From: Acanthosepion pharaonis
Taxonomy: Eukaryota; Mollusca; Cephalopoda; Sepiida; Sepiidae
Direction: 5' to 3'
Assembly: GCA_903632075.3 (NCBI GenBank)
Contig: CAHIKZ030005404.1
Location: 1,068,001-1,132,000 of the forward strand
DNA length: 64,000 nucleotides
Shown: piece after piece, positions 42,128 to 52,281 of the stretch
Layout: every line of letters begins with the position of its first letter
How positions within the stretch are numbered: position 1 is the stretch's first letter
Notes under the pieces: generated by a model
Database searches by the model: none
The model's input: only the letters and a program-made list of their open reading frames with translations
What the model was told of the DNA's origin: nothing
Program-made: the position numbers and the translations under genes

Positions 42128-42619
42128 TTTTCTGTTTATATGTTTTTTTTTATAAATAGAATGTATTTAAGTAAATGCTCTATTTTTAATCAAATAATAT
42201 TGTTTGAGAAATTTCATAGAAAATATGCGTTCTCCAACAGGAATTGAACCTGTATTCCTCTACAGAAACTATCATTTGACCTGACGTGCTGTACCATTCA
42301 GCTAGAGAAAAGCATCTTGTTAGCAAAGTCTGAATTACTGTTTATAAACATACAATCTTCACAAAACATATCTTAATGTAAACAATGACAACATATAATG
42401 AAATAGATTAAGTCCAACAATTATTAATGAATGGTACAGCACATCAGGTGAAATGATAATTTCTGTATACAGGTTCACTCCCTGACAGAGAATGCATATT
42501 TTTTATAAAATTTCTCAAACATTAAGGCTGGGAAATGTAATTAATACTGTTTAATCAAAAACAAAGCATTTACTTAAATACATTGTATCTATAAAAATAA
42601 TGTATAAACAGAAAATATG
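42125..42619. mobile_element. Foldback element with a tRNA-like segment in each arm
   Basis: Left arm 42125-42300 and right arm 42428-42619 are inverted copies ('atattttctgtttata', 'tttaagtaaatgct', 'gtttgagaaattt', 'gctgtaccattca'). Each arm includes 'agctgaatggtacagcac' (A-box-like) and 'aggttca-tcc' (B-box-like; 'acaggttcaattcctgttgg' on the minus strand of the left arm). It thus looks like two tRNA SINE copies in inverted orientation. Confidence 0.7.
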
Positions 42620-42648
42620 TTAAATAATTGTCAGCCTTAATCCATTTC

Positions 42649-42692
<44 letters not shown>

Positions 42693-42693
<1 letters not shown>

Positions 42694-42780
42694 CGAATGT
42701 CATGAGAACAAAAATAATGTATAAATTCTAACATTCACAGCATTAATTCAAAAGAGGGCTCAATACTGATAGTAGAGTAA
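42693..42780 (+). repeat. Module M repeat next to TA run
   Basis: 'gagggctcaatactgatag' and 'tagagta' at 42755-42780 is module M. Between it and the TA run (42650-42692) lies 'atgagaacaaaaataatg', matching 'atgagaacaaatggagtg' at 467. Same arrangement as 462-535. Confidence 0.6.
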
Positions 42781-42791
42781 TAATTATTTCA

Positions 42792-42984
42792 TATAGACAA
42801 AAACAATTTACTCACTACGAAGATGCAACTTCATTTCCGGTGCATTTAGTTGCACCTTGACTGTTGAGAACCAAAATGAACAAGTCAAATTTTCACAAGT
42901 TTTGGTTCTCACCAGTCGAGGTACAACTAAATGCACCGAAATGAAGTTGCATCTTTGTAGTGAGTAAATTGTTTTTTGTCTATA
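42792..42984. repeat. Long palindrome (arms about 83 bp)
   Basis: 'atagacaaaaacaatttact', 'cactacgaagatgcaacttc' and 'tgcatttagttg' return inverted; the loop is about 25 nt. It sits between module M and a TA run. Confidence 0.85.
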
Positions 42985-43092
42985 AGAAAAAATTATAATA
43001 GATATATATATATATATATATATATGGTTTCTTTTAGGTCAGGTTCATAACTTCATCATCTCTTCAAATATATATATATATATATATATATA

Positions 43093-43618
43093 TTTAAATT
43101 ACTTATAAACGTGCAATCAATTTACAAATACATGAATTATTCACACAAAAACTAATGCAAGGTTAATGATTTAAATGGCGAGAAATCCATCATCGCAAAC
43201 AATTCAAATAATATACAAAACCTCCATTATCCGTTATGAATGAAATGATCCTTGTTTATATAAATTTCTGCCGTATTAGTTCTTATTTTTTACTACAAGC
43301 TTTTCGTCTGTTCCTACAGACATCTTCAGGTATGGAATAGATGTTGTTCTTGTTTTTTCTCTTAGTAATAAGAGGACAACGAAAATATATGTATTGTTGT
43401 ATCCGAAAATGCTATTGAAAATGAGTTACTGTTTTTGGAGTGCGCAAAAGCAATGCTGAGTTTGATTTTAAATTTTTAAAGGTTGTGCGTTCATATAAAA
43501 TATGGTGATGAACAAATTTTTTACTGGTAAATTTTTCTGTCAAAGTGGCATGAACTATATTGTTCAATAATTACAGTAATGTCGCACTTATTATCCAAAA
43601 GTCGCACTTGGATCAGTT
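43093..43618 (-). repeat. 526-bp tandem unit, copy 1
   Basis: Period measured at two points ('gtgcaatcaa' 43111/43637; 'ctatat' 43555/44081): exactly 526. Copy identity is high, about 97% by eye, with mainly single-base indels. Confidence 0.92.
43302..43329 (-). ncRNA. Hammerhead-like motif, tandem unit 1
   Basis: Minus strand: CTGAAGA (43323-43329), one unpaired U, stem II GTCTGT-AGGA-ACAGAC (six perfect pairs, 43306-43321), then GAAA (43302-43305). Stem III and the cleavage site are not clear: a one-pair stem III and a three-pair stem I (UAC/GUA) is the best I can draw. Confidence 0.5.
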
Positions 43619-44090
43619 ATTTAAATTACGATAAACGTGCAATCAATTTACAAATACATGAATTATTCACACAAAAACTAATGAAAAGGTTAATGATTTA
43701 AATGGCGAGACATCCATCATCGCAAACAATTCAAATAATATACAAAAACCTCCGTATCCGTTATGAATGTAATGATCCTTGTTTATATAAATTTCTGCCG
43801 TATTAGTTCTTATTTTTACTACAAGCTTTCGTCTGTTCCTACAGACATCTTCAGGTATGGAATAGATGTTGTTCTTGTTTTTTCTCTTAGTAATAAGAGG
43901 ACAACGAAAATATATGTATTGTTGTATCCGAAAATGCTATTGAAAATGAGTTACTGTTTTTGGAGTGCGCAAAAGCAAAGCGGAGTTTGATTTTAAATTT
44001 TTAAAGGTTGTGCGTTCATATAAAATATGGTGATGAACAAATTTTTTACTGGTAAATTTTTTTTGTCAAAGTGGCATGAACTATATTGTT
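43619..44090 (-). repeat. 526-bp tandem unit, copy 2 (472 bp)
   Basis: Continues without gap from copy 1. It stops at 'ctatattgtt', where copy 1 goes on for 54 bp including 'gtcgcacttattatccaaaa'. Confidence 0.92.
43827..43854 (-). ncRNA. Hammerhead-like motif, tandem unit 2
   Basis: Same as 43302-43329, with identical core and stem II; GAAA is followed by GCTTGTAGT. Confidence 0.5.
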
Positions 44091-44219
44091 AACCTTTGCA
44101 TTAGTTTTTGTGTGAATAATTCATGTATATATATATTTGAAGAGATGATGAAATGTTATGATATATTTGAAGATATGATGAAAAGTTGTGAACCTGACCT
44201 AAAAGAAACCATTCATATA

Positions 44220-44890
44220 ACTGAAGAAGCATACCCTTACTAATTTTGCCATGGGAGACAATCTTGGTTTCCTTGTCAGACAAAGGGTTATAAGTTGAAT
44301 TCCTCTTGGGAGGCACAATTTTTCATTAGTATGACATTTCAGTCTAAGCTGTTTTTTTTTTTTAATTCTACTGTTTAAGAAAAATTAAAAAAGAGAATAG
44401 CAAATCAAACATGTGTAGCCACTAAAAATATTGTTTATAGTAATAAGAAATAATGATGGATTAAAAAAATCCATTTAAAAAAATTATCTGTGCTTGAAAG
44501 ATTAGATTAGTTTCATATTTTCCCAGTGGCACTGACTGTGTGTGTGTGTGTGTGTGTGTGTGTATTCTGATAAAATGTCAAATACTGATTTTCAAGGCAC
44601 ACATATTTTTCTAAATTGAAAGATTTATGAAACTCAATAAACAAAGCAGCACTTTAGCCTACTTGGGAACTCAAATTATTAAATATTTGACACCTAAATC
44701 AATGATAATGTTCCATTCCTGTTAAAAAGCCAGAATATCGATTACTGATTTCCAAAGACAGCAGCTATACACTTTCTACTTGCACATGGTTTAATGAGGA
44801 ATTAATAAACAGAAGAATCATTGTTGCATAAAAAGTGATATTTTTCAGGTGTTGTAGTAAAAATCTGCAGTATATATTCAAAAATTCAGA
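44220..44890. other. Unassigned spacer
   Basis: Contains a (TG)n at 44538-44563. Nothing else recognised. Confidence 0.3.
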
Positions 44891-44894
44891 AACG

Positions 44895-45760
44895 TTCAAA
44901 GTATCAAATTTGTGTGTGCTTTTTTGGGTAGGAAAGAATGTCCTATTGCATTTTTAACATAATCACTTTGAGGGTACCTCTTCTTGTTCATGCCATGTCC
45001 CTTCAGGATCAGGATTTTGGAGATCATGGCTCTCCACAATTTCCTGTTATTTGTAGCTCTTAATAAAGTTTTTCTTGTTGTCTTTCTTAAAACTTGTTCT
45101 GTCATCCATTTCCTCAAGCTTCCTCGGTAGGTTATGTGTGGTTTTACACTCTCTCTCTCTTGCCTTCAATCTCTCCTGTCAGTATCAAATTTTCCAAGCC
45201 CTCTTTTTTCATCATATCACTAGAAATTTCAATTCTTTCTTCCTGATATTAAGTCTAAGTGTCTTTTGTTTTCCATTTTCTTTAAAATTTTGTCATTCCT
45301 CACATGTTCAGCTCATGGTATTCACAGTATCCTTCTGTAGAACCACATTTTTGTTGCTTCAAGTCTCTTCTTCATCTGTGAGAAGATTGTTCAGCATTCA
45401 CTGCCATATAGAAGGATTGATTTTACCGAACAGTTCAGTACTCTTTTCTTTGTTTCTCAAATGTTTTCTGTTATTAATACTTTGCTCAGCTTTTGGAAGG
45501 CATCTTTCACTATCCCAATTGCACATTTGGATTTTCAATGATGTACTTTCTGTCCTAAGTTAAGAATTTTCCCAGATATTTTAATTGTTGTATCTTGGTA
45601 TCTCCAATTTGTAATTTGTATGTTGGGTTTTCCCTTTTACTAACAACCATGCATTACATCTTGCAATTGATGCTTAGTCCTTTCTTCTTGCTTTCCTTCA
45701 CTAACTTCTGTAGTTCTTGTAGTTTCCTTTTGTATCTGCTATCTACAATACCTACAGTAT
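44895..45760 (-). pseudogene. RTE-like LINE, ORF2 C-terminus, minus strand
   Basis: The minus strand ends 'MTEQVLRKTTRKTLLRATNN' then 'RKLWRAMISKILILKGHGM', the true C-terminus of the family. Upstream, split by frameshifts, lie the 'KRLEAT-MWFYRRML' region (about 45340-45370) and, further up, remnants of the RT thumb ('YLGKFL'). It is the longest stretch of this family here, about 860 bp. Confidence 0.75.
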
Positions 45761-46217
45761 AATAGCCATTCTAATGCTTTTCTTTCTTTGCAGAAATTTT
45801 TTAACATCATTTTTTTTATACCAACAAGGGTCATAGCCTAAGGGAAGCCTAAAGAATGCTAATCTACAAATATTATTTCCAAAAAAATATTTTTTACAAG
45901 TGGACCAGTCTATTTAAATAATGCCATGTTTTCTTCTGAAGGAGATTTGGTTTGGAAGAGATATTCGAAACAACTGAACTGAGTTTGAATGCAATCCTTG
46001 TGCTGTATAGACTGTATAAAAGTGTAATACTAGTTTACTAACCACTCCACCATAGTTTCAAGAATCATGACTATTGTAATGTTTGATTGTCACTGATCAT
46101 AGTCTGATAGCTACTATAAGTTTAGTAAATAACTATTTTTTTTATAAGATTCTTACAAAAAAACTTTATTTACAATGAAGGGAGTTTTACATATATTTAT
46201 TAATAATTTTTTGTTTT
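45761..46217. other. Unassigned spacer
   Basis: AT-rich; nothing recognised. Confidence 0.3.
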
Positions 46218-46590
46218 TTGATTGATTTATGTTTTACAGCTTATCAAACTTTTGCAGGTTATTTAAAGCCAGAAAATATTTTTAGATTGTAATAAATTTT
46301 TGAAAATAATAATGATTTACTGGTAGAAGTCCTATTAATTATTCCATAGTTGGGGAAGAAGAAGTGGATTCATGCCTTTACCGAGGGTATTTGTACATAA
46401 GGGAATACAATGAACACAACTGGAATTGGAACTCAGCTCTCTGATTTTCAGGGCATACAAGCCTTGTTCACTTGGAATTGGAATTCAGCTCTCCAGTTTC
46501 ACCCCTATATGTAATGAACAAGCTCAACATTGCTTAACTTCAGTGATCTTGCAAGAACCAGTGTTTCAACATGATATGGCAGTAAGCCTA
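46218..46590 (-). mobile_element. Composite 5S rRNA / tRNA-derived SINE
   Basis: The 5S-like head on the minus strand (46520-46590): 'ggcttactgccatatcatgt', 'tgaaacactggttcttgc', 'gatcactgaagttaagcaat'. Then tRNA-like and body parts with 'gctgagttccaattccagtt' repeated twice (a local duplication), and the tail 'tttaaataacctgcaaaag'. Sister of 15588-15953. Confidence 0.72.
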
Positions 46591-46804
46591 ATTTTTTGTT
46601 GAAAGTTTTGAGATGAGGACTTATCATTATAATATGCTTTACTATTCAAACCTTCTCAGAATTTAGAAAAAAAAACAGTTTATTCAATCTATAGGGTAGA
46701 TTGTTCTTATTCTGCTTTCCATGTTTAGAGGATATTTCATATCACATAACATTAACAGGAAGAGAAAAGTTAAGAACAAATATTAAAAAATGTCTGCCAT
46801 GGTT

Positions 46805-47280
46805 TGTCTTCCATGCATAAGTGGTACATTTGAAAAGATTCAAAGGATCTGCAGTCCATACAACATCAGAACAGCATTCAAATGCAGCTCAACCCTTTGG
46901 AATATCTCTCCCAAATCAAGCGCCCCTCAAAAGAAAATATGACCAAATATGTATATTTCGTCCCATGCAATTGTGGCAAAAGATATAAGGAGAGACTAGC
47001 TGCCCCTTAAAAAGAACACCAAAAAATTGTTATCCAGAGAGAGACACTGAAAAGGTATGGCTGATCATATACGGAGGGAAAATGATGGTCATCAACTCCT
47101 GTGGAATTAAGTTAATCAACAAAAGACAACACTCAAGGATAAAATGACTGAAAGAATCATCACATATCTTAAACACTAACAACTTCCCCAGTAGACCTAG
47201 CATAGAGATGAGCACCATCTGGGAACCTCTGATGAAGAAAGAACACACATACAAAAAAAATTCCATCTGAGTAAGGACAT
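46805..47280 (+). pseudogene. Penelope-like (GIY-YIG) endonuclease fragment, fourth lineage
   Basis: 'GTFERIQRICSPYNIRTAF', then 'MTKYVYFVPCNCGKRYKER' (46940-46990; 'C-x-C-G-K-x-Y-K-G-E' is the GIY-YIG start in this lineage), 'KEHQKIVIQRET' and, in other frames, 'GMADHIWREN', 'EVKLINKRQHSRIR' and 'RPSIEMSTIWEPL'. Several stops and shifts. The RT domain is missing. Confidence 0.7.
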
Positions 47281-47339
47281 TTGTACAGTCCCATCATCTG
47301 ACAACACACATTAGATTTAAGAATTCAGAGCTTCAGCAC

Positions 47340-47580
47340 TAGATTGGCCAAGAGACACATAGCCTAATGGATTAAACTCACTGGTTAAACTTGAAATAAG
47401 AAAAATCAGAGAGCCAAGTTCAAATTCAAGCTGAGTTTTTTTTATATTCACTTATGTGCAAATACCTTTGGGAAAGGTGTGAATACATCTCTTCTTCCCC
47501 AGCTATGGGTTAAATTCTATAGCTGTTATGAAGTAGGATGTACTTTGTATTTTATCAATCTAGTGCTAGTTGTTTATCTT
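47340..47580 (+). mobile_element. tRNA-derived SINE, partial
   Basis: 'cacatagcctaatggattaa' (A-box-like), 'ccaagttcaaattcaagct' (B-box-like), then 'tttgggaaaggtgtgaatac' and 'ccagctatgggttaaattc', the shared body. It ends with a LINE-like 'ttatcaatctagtgctag'. Confidence 0.65.
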
Positions 47581-47839
47581 GCATACTGAGAGCTGCTCTA
47601 TGCTTACTGCTTCAGTATTTATATAGTCCATGCTTTAGCTATGCTAATTAGGCAGTCATTTACATATCACTACAATAGCCTTGGTTGGTAACCATTCTTG
47701 AGATGGAGACTCAATAAAATCACCCATCTCTCAGCAAGCCTGTGTCACCCATGGAGATTCATTGGCCTATGAAATTGCACAGGAATTAAAATTCTTCAGT
47801 TGTGTGTGTTGTACATTCTGCTGCAGATGGAGAAAGATT

Positions 47840-48100
47840 TTACAAAAACATATCAGGTTCCCCTCACAGTTGTGAGTTCAATCCCTAGATTTGGTAATGC
47901 TGAGAAGTTATATATATTAAATCAGTGGAAGAAACAGACAAGTGACAAAATAAATAAATAAGATGAATGAGCATTAAGCAATATAAAATATCCCCTAAGC
48001 ATAAAAAGCATGAATTGAATGAAAGGTCTGGTTTGATATTCCAAAAAGGTTACTGAGTACAGACATCTGAAGAAGGCCAAGATACAACAGCTGAAACATC
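47840..48100 (+). mobile_element. tRNA-derived SINE with hammerhead-like tail motif
   Basis: 'cacagttgtgagttcaatcc' is a good B box; the A box is eroded. CTGAAGA (48067-48073) and GAAAC (48093-48097) follow about 190 bp later, as in 7478-7790. Confidence 0.5.
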
Positions 48101-48107
48101 TTATTTT

Positions 48108-48482
48108 ATTGATTTGCTTTCTGCTGCTTATCAATCAGCAGGTTATTTAAAACCAGAAAATATTTTTAGATTGTAAGAATCTTTTTTGAGAATAATGGTT
48201 TTAGTGATACAAGTCTTACTAATTAACCCATAGCTAAGGGGAGAAGATGTGAATTCATAACTTTTCCAAGGATATTCATGTGTAAGTGAAGATAATGAAC
48301 CCAATGGGAATTGGCTCTCCAGTTAACAATTCCATGCCATTATTCATGATACCATCTGCATATCTAAGCTTACAGCATTTGGTATTCCTAAATGGTCACC
48401 TATCAAAGTATTGACCAGGCTCGATGCTACTTTGGTGATTTTACAGAACTGGTGTTTCAATGTGATATGGCTGAAAGCTAAG
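48108..48482 (-). mobile_element. Composite 5S rRNA / tRNA-derived SINE
   Basis: It has the longest 5S portion (48391-48482). Minus strand: 'gccatatcacattgaaacac', 'aaaatcaccaaagtagcatc', 'gagcctggtcaatactttga', 'taggtgaccattt'. The spacing follows 5S rRNA. The tail matches that of 15588-15953. Confidence 0.75.
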
Positions 48483-49007
48483 CTGAAATGCTGTGTGAGT
48501 ATAAACAAACAAGATGAGCCTTTTGGTTCAAGTAGCAAAGCATATAATAATTTAGTTAAGTTTTGGTATTTAAAATTGTATTCCTTTTTTTAATTATTAA
48601 AATTTAAAAATTTATTGAAAATGATCTTACTACATCAATTTTGTAGATCAGTACAAGCATGACATTTGCTCAAGTGTTAATAAATAAAACGATGATTCGA
48701 AGCAAATTTTTAGCCCAAACTATTTGGGAATGACAACAAGTATTATTTATTTAATGGAGAATGACATTTGACAACTAATGATTAACATATTCCAAATGTC
48801 AGTGGGTCAACATCTAGACAACCGACTATAAGTGTCACAAGCCAGGAAGAAGGAAAAACTAAGGAAAAACAATTGAGCATCTAAGATTTTTTTTTATGTC
48901 AAGAAAAATCTGCAACAATACTTGTGTCTAATTTGCAAAAATATTGACCATAGGGAGATACATAAACATTATGAATCAATTTGCACAATGTATTTGACCA
49001 GTAGCAA

Positions 49008-49048
<41 letters not shown>

Positions 49049-49115
49049 TATAAGTGTATATAAATAAGGCCATAGTCTGAGAAAATTATGAACTTGAGCT
49101 GACATCTTCACTGTA
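48483..49115. other. Unassigned spacer
   Basis: Short TA/CA run at 49012-49052. No coding content recognised. Confidence 0.3.
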
Positions 49116-49119
49116 TAAT

Positions 49120-49330
49120 TTTTTTTTTTAATCAGTTTCACCCAAAAAAGGCAGTAAAGCCACTAAGATACAAGGGGTTACTGAATGTGGAATAATTAGG
49201 AACAGTGACATTCATAATGAGTGGGAAGAGTAATCAGAAGGACAGTAGATAGTAATTGACATTGCATTTAAATTTCTGCAGATTAAAGTTGACTGGAAAG
49301 CATGCAGTCAGAAGGGAGTTCGACAACCAA
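49120..49330 (-). pseudogene. Jockey-like LINE (family J) 3' end, minus strand
   Basis: Minus strand: 'tgcagaaatttaaatgcaat', 'ttgtatcttagtggcttta', 'ttgggtgaaactgatt', as in 58565-59135. About 200 bp. Confidence 0.65.
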
Positions 49331-49639
49331 GAAGTGCAAGAAAAAAAAAACTGTTAGCATAAAGTCATTAATGGAAAAGCATTGGATTAAGTGCATTGAT
49401 AAGAAAAGAGGCTATATTGAAAAATATTTTTTGGTTTTTCAATTGTTGCATGGACCTCATGAGATTTACAGTTGTAACTGGAGAATTTATATTTTAACAT
49501 TAACATACAAATATGTGTTTATAAAATAGATTTTCTTTGATCGGTGCCTTTCTTGCATTGTCTGAACTTCTGTGGTGGAACCTTGGTATTATTCCATGAA
49601 TTATTGAGAATATAACATTAATTTTGGTTGTTATGAAAG

Positions 49640-49688
49640 ATAGATAGATACATATGAACAGAGATAGATAGAGATGAAGATATATAGT

Positions 49689-49742
<54 letters not shown>

Positions 49743-49760
49743 TGAACAGAGAATAGATAA
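49640..49760 (+). repeat. (GATA)n microsatellite
   Basis: Best core at 49690-49742, about 13 uninterrupted units, with looser GATA on both sides. Confidence 0.95.
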
Positions 49761-49994
49761 ATAGATATGAATAGACTGTAATAATATCATAAGCAGATAA
49801 ATAAACTATGAGTACTTTTTTCAAGATACATGAATTAATATCAACCAAACTGTTCTTGAATAAATTATCTGATATAGATCTATGTGATAAAATCTAAATT
49901 TCATTTTTTTTTTCTCATAAAGCCTCAGTTTATGACTCAGTCTTCTTATCAAGCAAGAAGCTTTCTACCTTCCATCAGCATGGCTGATGCTAAC

Positions 49995-50705
49995 CTCCAG
50001 GAGAGAGACCCATTGTGTCTTCTCAGCCTAATGTTTTCCACTAGCTGGAAGTGGAAAGATTATATTGAATCAATTACAAGGTCTGCTGCTAGAAAAATTG
50101 GTTCAGTGTGTCATGCTAGACAATTTTTCTTTCTCAAATCTATCCTACATATTTATACCAATTGTCCATGTTATGAATATTGCTGCCACATCTGGTCTGG
50201 GGCTTCTGCTATATATCATTAGATAAGAATGTCTAAATATATAGCAGAAGAAAAGCGAAAGAATCAGCAATATCATTGATCTTGACCTGGCATCTTGACT
50301 TCACCCAACTGCAATATAGTTTCCCTATGCCTTTTCTATAAAAACTTTCATGGTGATTATGCTAATGAGCTTTCCTCTATGGTACCTAGATTTTATGAAA
50401 TTAAATGCAGTATTAGATTGGTTGCAAGGTCTCATCATTTTTAGAGATGAAAAGGCTAGATGTAACTGTAAGTTCTATGCTAACAGTTTCTTCTCTCACA
50501 TTTCTTACTTGTGGAACTCTCTTCCAACTTTTTACTTTCCAGTCAAGTTTGATCTTCAAAAATTTAAATGCAATGCCAATCACCATTTTTTATCTTTTTA
50601 GTTACTGTACTTTTATGTTTTTCTTTTTTTTATTCTTTCATGTTTAATAACCTTCTGTGTCTTAGTGACTTTATTGCCTTGCTTGGGTGAAATGATTTTT
50701 TAAAA
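49995..50705 (+). pseudogene. Jockey-like LINE (family J), ORF2 C-terminus and 3' end
   Basis: 'FSTSWKWKDYIESITRSAAR' and 'KIGSVCHARQF' then 'YEYCCHIWSGAS' (50170-50210), 'LCLFYKNFHGDY', 'RSHHF', and 'FFSHISYLWNSLPTFYFPV' (about 50490-50550), all typical of the post-RT part. The 3' tail 'gtgtcttagtgactttatt' then 'gggtgaaatgatttt' ends it. Frames shift several times. Confidence 0.82.
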
Positions 50706-50920
50706 AAATACCATATAATGACCACAATGACTAACACTGAGAAGTACAAAGTGATCCTTATGAAAATCTTTCACCTGTTCACATTCTTGAATTAATATCT
50801 AGTTTATCTTCAGAGTAGGCTACATACTTATCTTGAAAAAGTTAAGTCACATCAGAAAATGAAATTGGGTGCTAATGTTGTTATATATCTGAACTTTCAC
50901 CTATCATTATAAATGGATGT

Positions 50921-51790
50921 TCACTCAAGGAGGCTCCTTGTCTTGAACGTCTATTGAGACTACAGCTCTCTCCAGACCTCAAGTGGAACTCATATATACG
51001 ATCTATTAATAAAGATGCTAGGGAATGGTTCTCTCAAGGAGGCTCCTTGTCTCAAACGTCTATTGAGACTACAGCTCTCCCCAGACCTCAAGTGGAACTC
51101 ATATATACGATCTATTAATAAAGATGCTGGGGAATGGTTCTCTCAAGGAGGCTCCTTGTCTTGAAGGTCTATTGAGACTACAGCTCTTCCCAGACCTCAA
51201 GTGGAACTTGTATATACGATCTATTAATAAAGATGCTGGGGAATGGTTCTCTCAAGGAGGCTCCTTGTCTTGAACGTCTATTGAGACTACAGCTCTCCCC
51301 AGACCTCAAGTGGAACTCATATATATGATCTATTAATAAAGATGCTGTGGAATGGTTCTCTCAAGGAGGCTCCTTGTCTTGAAGGTCTATTGAGACTACA
51401 GCTCTCTCCAGACCTCAAGTGGAACTCATATATACGATCTATTAATAAAGATGCTGGGGAATGGTTCTCTCAAGGAGGCTCCTTGTCTTGAACGTCTATT
51501 GAGACTACAGCTCTTCCCAGACCTCAAGTGGAACTCATATATACGATCTATTAATAAAGATGCTGGGGAATGGTTCTCTCAAGGAGGCTCCTTGTCTTGA
51601 AGGTCTATTGAGACTACAGCTCTCCCCAGACCTCAAGTGGAACTCATATATACGATCTATTAATAAAGATGCTGGGGAATGGTTCTCTCAAGGAGGCTCC
51701 TTGTCTCGAACGTCTATTGAGACTACAGCTCTTCCCAGACCTCGTGGAACTCATATATATGATCTATTAATAAAGATGCTGGGGAAATGG
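50921..51790 (+). repeat. 109-bp tandem array, eight units, made of LINE coding sequence
   Basis: 'tcaagg' starts at 50925, 51034, 51143, 51252, 51361, 51470, 51579 and 51688, an exact 109-bp period. The unit encodes 'LQLSPDLKWNSYIRSINKDA', the segment of a jockey-like LINE that normally occurs once, followed by 'GKMVGS-YR'. Since 109 is not a multiple of three, the units fall in different frames, so the array is not a repeat protein. Units differ at few sites ('cgtct'/'ggtct', 'ctctcc'/'cttcc'), with alternation suggesting two-unit duplications. Confidence 0.95.
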
Positions 51791-51990
51791 TTGGTTCAAT
51801 GTACCGCTCCAGTAAGTATCTGACTCCCCCTGCTATACACTATCTTTACAAGAGCCAGACCAAAAATGGAGTCTTGTTGCCATATTTGATATGGTGCTAG
51901 CCACTTCTCATTCCCTGCCTTGATAGAGTTCCAAAAGATCTCCATGGCTTTGTGGGTGATAAATTATTTTCTACTCTACAACCTTGTATT
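51791..51990 (+). pseudogene. Jockey-like LINE continuation after the array
   Basis: 'VQCTAPVSI' region, then in other frames 'YLTPPAIHYLYKSQTKNGV', 'LLPYLIWC' and 'VPKDLHGFVGDKLFSTLQP', the normal continuation of the same LINE protein. This places the array inside a LINE copy. Confidence 0.75.
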
Positions 51991-52006
51991 GGGTGAACAT
52001 TAATAT

Positions 52007-52040
<34 letters not shown>

Positions 52041-52044
<4 letters not shown>

Positions 52045-52277
52045 TTTATTTAAAAATTATAACATAAATATGTTATAAAATCACTACAAAAATAGCCATT
52101 TTGTTTCAACACCTCTGGTGTCTTATCAAGTGATGATGCTGAATCTACATAAATACATTCAACATTTTTAAATAAATAATTATATTCGCTCTACTCTGTA
52201 TTGAGCACTCTTTTAAGAATAGTAATTGTTGGTTATTGGAATTTATTCCGTATAAACCAATCATATACTTGTGTGTA

Positions 52278-52281
<4 letters not shown>
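52041..52281 (-). repeat. (TA)n-bounded repeat with module M and hammerhead-like hairpin
   Basis: Minus strand from the right TA run: 'agtgctcaatacagagtaga' (module M), spacer, then TTGATAA (52123-52129), hairpin GACACC-AGA-GGTGTT (52108-52122), GAAAC (52103-52107), 'aaaatggctatttttgtag', left TA run. It matches 9004-9088 base for base over the hairpin except one loop base. Confidence 0.6.

Larger units (their letters stand above)
43024..44211 (-). mobile_element. Retrozyme-like or Penelope-like terminal repeat array with inverted ends
   Basis: The outer arms (43024-43072 and about 44135-44211) are inverted: 'ggtttcttttaggtcaggtt' and 'catcatctcttcaaatata'. Inside lie two direct copies of a 526-bp unit (43093-43618 and 43619-44090, the second lacking its last 54 bp), then a short inverted copy of the unit start (44091-44136). 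No ORF of note. Each unit holds a hammerhead-like motif on the minus strand. Tandem non-coding units with hammerheads describe retrozymes; tandem plus inverted terminal repeats describe Penelope-like elements. Confidence 0.65.

Noticed and set aside
42232..42308. Possible tRNA gene on the minus strand
   Set aside because: A- and B-box-like motifs are present but no acceptor stem or cloverleaf closes, and it is one arm of a foldback.
50921..51790. CRISPR-like regular repeats
   Set aside because: Units are contiguous with no variable spacers, and the DNA is animal.
51560..51823. 87-codon frame as a repeat protein
   Set aside because: The 109-bp period is not a multiple of three and the sequence is LINE-derived.
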